Shown here piece by piece: positions 6,094-7,883 of a stretch of 7,883 nt of DNA. The notes under the pieces are model-generated. The model had not been told where the DNA came from and searched no databases. It was given only the letters and a program-made list of their open reading frames with translations. The position numbers and the translations under genes were made by a program. The number at the start of each line of letters is the position of its first letter. The stretch's first letter is position 1. Origin of the DNA: JBLHLB01 sp047618505 (GTDB taxonomy: Bacteria > Planctomycetota > UBA1135 > GCA-002686595); NCBI GenBank assembly GCA_047618505.1, contig JBLHLB010000190.1:1-7883 (forward strand). The letters run 5' to 3'.

Positions 6094-6143
6094 CCGCCTC
6101 CCTGGGCGGACGAATCCGACAGCCTGACTCCTTTGAGTCGGGC
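6094..6143 (+). terminator. Two hairpins just after secDF
   Basis: CCGCC (6094-6098) can pair with GGCGG (6105-6109), starting 8 nt after the stop codon. A stronger hairpin follows: 6122-6130 (GCCTGACTC) pairs with 6135-6143 (GAGTCGGGC) over a CTTT loop, 9 pairs with one G-U. They precede the main terminator and may stabilise the message end or aid termination. Confidence 0.45.
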
Positions 6144-6146
6144 GGC

Positions 6147-6195
6147 AGCGCCGAGGGCGCGATTCCCGCCTGGGGATCGCGCCCTCGGTGCTTTT
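6147..6195 (+). terminator. Strong intrinsic terminator of secDF
   Basis: Bases 6147-6167 pair with 6172-6192 over a 4-nt GCCT loop, a 21-bp GC-rich stem with only two G-U pairs. Four T (6192-6195) overlap and follow the base of the stem. The stem is very stable and sits about 60 nt after the secDF stop. It is nearly symmetrical, but on the minus strand it is not followed by a long T-run. This is the best intrinsic terminator in the window and separates secDF from the next gene. Confidence 0.85.
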
Positions 6196-6220
6196 GGGAT
6201 GTACCAATCGAGAGTCTGCG

Positions 6221-6245
6221 AGATCCACGTGCTCTTTGTGGATCT
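6221..6245 (+). other. Hairpin in the secDF-PPC gene gap
   Basis: AGATCCAC (6221-6228) and GTGGATCT (6238-6245) form a perfect 8-bp stem with a 9-nt loop containing CTCTTT. It lies 26 nt past the main terminator. It could be a second terminator, an operator half-site pair, or chance. No T-run follows. Confidence 0.3.
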
Positions 6246-6326
6246 GCTTCCCCTCAAACAGAATCCCCAATCCGCCTCTGTCGTCCGCCCCCCCTAAGCC
6301 GATGACTCCCGGAAGGACTTGTCGCC

Positions 6327-6356
6327 TTCGACCCGCCCACCTGAGGCCAGTATGCT
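6327..6356 (+). promoter_or_regulatory. Candidate promoter of the PPC-repeat gene
   Basis: TTCGAC (6327-6332) and TATGCT (6351-6356) are 18 bp apart. The -10 box matches four of six consensus positions and the -35 box four of six. It would give a leader of about 65 nt. The strong terminator upstream means a promoter is expected in this gap. The match is modest. Confidence 0.28.
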
Positions 6357-6427
6357 GCGTACGACCTCCGGCCTTGCTATCTGAGCCCCAATGCCGTGGC
6401 CCAAGCCACCTGCCCCGTGTGAACCAC

Positions 6428-7883
6428 ATGATCTCCACACTTCTTCCCTTCACCGCCCTAGCGCTCCTGGGCTCATTCGAGGCCCCGACGCAACAGGCAA
6501 GCCATACGGTCGTCCGCGAGGGGCGTCTGGATAGCGAGGATGGAACCCTGACCTCCGGTGAATACATCGACATTCACCTCTTTGAGGTCACCGAAGCTGG
6601 CCCCGTCACGGTGCGATTGAACGGGGATTTCGACGGCTATCTGATCGTGCAACCCCCGGACTACGCCGCGACCAAGGAAGGGCAGCTCGACAATGACGAT
6701 TGGAACAACGACCTGACCGAGAGCCGTATAGAAATCCCCGAGGCGCAGGTCGGCACCTGGAAGGCCGTAGTCACTACTGCGAGCAAGGGAGTCGGTGGAA
6801 ACTACAGCCTGTCCCTCAAGCTGCCCGGCCAGGAGCAGATGGTTCGGAAGTCCACCCGAACAGAGAACGGTAAGCTCAACATCCAGGATAGCCAGCTGGG
6901 CGAAGGCGAGTATTACGATCGCTACGAGATCTCCTTGGTCGCTGGTGAGTTGCTTGAAGTCACGATGCGATCGACGGCCTTCGACACCTACCTTCTGCTT
7001 GCCACGATGGGTGGAGACTCCCTCCTCCAGAACGACGACTTCGATGATTCCATCCAGGTCTCGCACCTTGAGTTCACCTCCGAAGCGGACGAGACCTACC
7101 TCTTGATCGCCACCTCTGCGCCGGCGGAAGTCACGGGGCCCTATACCCTCACGATTGAGCAGACTCCCCCCGGGGCCACTGCTGATATTCCCGGTGACAA
7201 GCGTCGCTTGACCGGCAGCCTTATATCCACTGATGACACCCTGGACGCGGGCAACTACCTCAATCTCATCGAGCAGTCTGGCTCCCCTGGGGAGATGCTC
7301 ACGGTGGAATTGAATTCGACTGACTTCGATACGGTGCTCTTCATCATGGGCTCCGACGCTGAACTCGTGGAGATGAACGATGACAAGCCCTCGGGCGGCA
7401 CCGACTCCCTGGTCAGCTTCGCGGTGCCCGCCGACGGCATGTACACCCTGGCGGTCTCCTCCATCGGCATTGCCGAAGGCGACTACGAGCTGCTGATCAG
7501 CCAGGCCGCGACTGGTACTGCAGGTGCCGGCACCGGACCCGCCTCCTCCAACTCGGGCGCCAACGCGGAGGAGTTCACGGGAACCCTCGCGACCGATGAC
7601 GAGAGCCTGGACTCAGGTGAGTTCATCGATTCGATCGACCTTGAGGTGACCGCGGGCGAGGCCCTGAACCTGTTCCTGCAGTCCAGTGAGTTTGACGCCT
7701 TCCTGGCCGTCATTCCCGTCGAAGGCGATGCGATCCAGGTTGATAATACGGACGGCAGCACGGACCCCCGCATCATCTATACCCCCACCGTAAGCGGAAC
7801 CGCCCGCGTGGTCGTGACCTCCGCCCAAGCAAAGGAAACCGGAGCCTACCTACTGACCGTAACGCGCGGCGCACAGGCCAGCG
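6428..7883 (+). CDS. Secreted protein with tandem PPC-like beta domains (3' end outside window)
   Basis: The frame is open from ATG 6428 to the window end: 485 codons with no stop. The N-terminus (MISTLLPFTALALLGSFEAP) looks like a signal peptide with a hydrophobic core at residues 5-17 but no basic residue before it; cleavage is likely between 19 and 25. Four repeats of about 100 residues follow, at about 31-136, 146-250, 260-360 and 383-483. Each has G-x-L...D...L-x-(S/A/E)-G-(E/N)-(Y/F), then a hydrophobic strand, (D/E)-F-D or A-F-D-x-(Y/F/V)-L, usually an acidic turn such as NDDF or NDDK, and G-x-Y-x-L near the end. This pattern matches bacterial pre-peptidase C-terminal (PPC) domains, which accompany secreted proteases and surface proteins and fold as small beta sandwiches. 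A Gly/Ala/Ser linker (about 362-381) precedes repeat four. No catalytic domain is visible; one could lie downstream. No Shine-Dalgarno is seen. Confidence 0.75.
   Translation, partial: MISTLLPFTALALLGSFEAPTQQASHTVVREGRLDSEDGTLTSGEYIDIHLFEVTEAGPVTVRLNGDFDGYLIVQPPDYAATKEGQLDNDDWNNDLTESRIEIPEAQVGTWKAVVTTASKGVGGNYSLSLKLPGQEQMVRKSTRTENGKLNIQDSQLGEGEYYDRYEISLVAGELLEVTMRSTAFDTYLLLATMGGDSLLQNDDFDDSIQVSHLEFTSEADETYLLIATSAPAEVTGPYTLTIEQTPPGATADIPGDKRRLTGSLISTDDTLDAGNYLNLIEQSGSPGEMLTVELNSTDFDTVLFIMGSDAELVEMNDDKPSGGTDSLVSFAVPADGMYTLAVSSIGIAEGDYELLISQAATGTAGAGTGPASSNSGANAEEFTGTLATDDESLDSGEFIDSIDLEVTAGEALNLFLQSSEFDAFLAVIPVEGDAIQVDNTDGSTDPRIIYTPTVSGTARVVVTSAQAKETGAYLLTVTRGAQAS

Noticed and set aside
6391..6531. 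Alternative start ATG at 6391 for the last gene
   Set aside because: It is in a different frame and gives a Pro/Arg-rich product that stops early. ATG 6428 opens a signal peptide and the repeat frame.

Overview
The window is a GC-rich stretch of bacterial chromosome carrying mostly housekeeping genes. Six protein genes are supported; the first and last are cut by the window edges. In order they are: the C-terminal end of an MCE/MlaD-type lipid-transport protein (+), riboflavin synthase ribE (-), the tRNA m1G37 methyltransferase trmD (+), ribosomal protein L19 rplS (+), a fused SecD-SecF translocase subunit (+), and the start of a secreted protein built from tandem PPC-like beta domains (+). 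No rRNA, tRNA, transposase, CRISPR array or phage gene was seen.

The source is probably a member of the Planctomycetota or a neighbouring deep-branching, diderm, GC-rich lineage. Four things point this way: the fused SecDF, the MCE protein, the secreted PPC-repeat protein, and the general lack of clear Shine-Dalgarno sequences. This placement is an inference from gene content. trmD followed by rplS is the common bacterial order, but rpsP and rimM, which often precede trmD, are absent here; ribE lies upstream in the opposite direction.

Layout: the MCE gene and ribE converge, with stops about 10 bp apart over a small palindrome. ribE and trmD diverge from a 125-bp gap that holds a candidate trmD promoter. 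Between trmD and rplS lie about 350 bp with no gene. This gap holds a long hairpin that includes the trmD stop codon, a short UUCG hairpin, four exact-length tandem copies of a 35-bp unit that each encode a hairpin, and a structured rplS leader with two mutually exclusive pairings. Another 308 bp with no credible gene separates rplS from secDF and holds two hairpins and a purine-rich ribosome site. secDF ends in three consecutive hairpins, the last a 21-bp-stem intrinsic terminator. A 230-bp gap then leads to the secreted PPC-repeat gene.

How the genes relate: trmD and rplS both serve translation (reading-frame maintenance and the 50S subunit), and SecDF drives protein export across the inner membrane. 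The MCE protein points to lipid traffic across the envelope. The PPC-repeat protein has a signal peptide and would be a Sec client. The terminator arrangement suggests secDF and the PPC gene are separate transcription units. The most unusual items are the hairpin repeat array, a foreign-looking beta insert in the SecD periplasmic domain, an enlarged and possibly duplicated SecF periplasmic domain, and a G10 homopolymer inside ribE.
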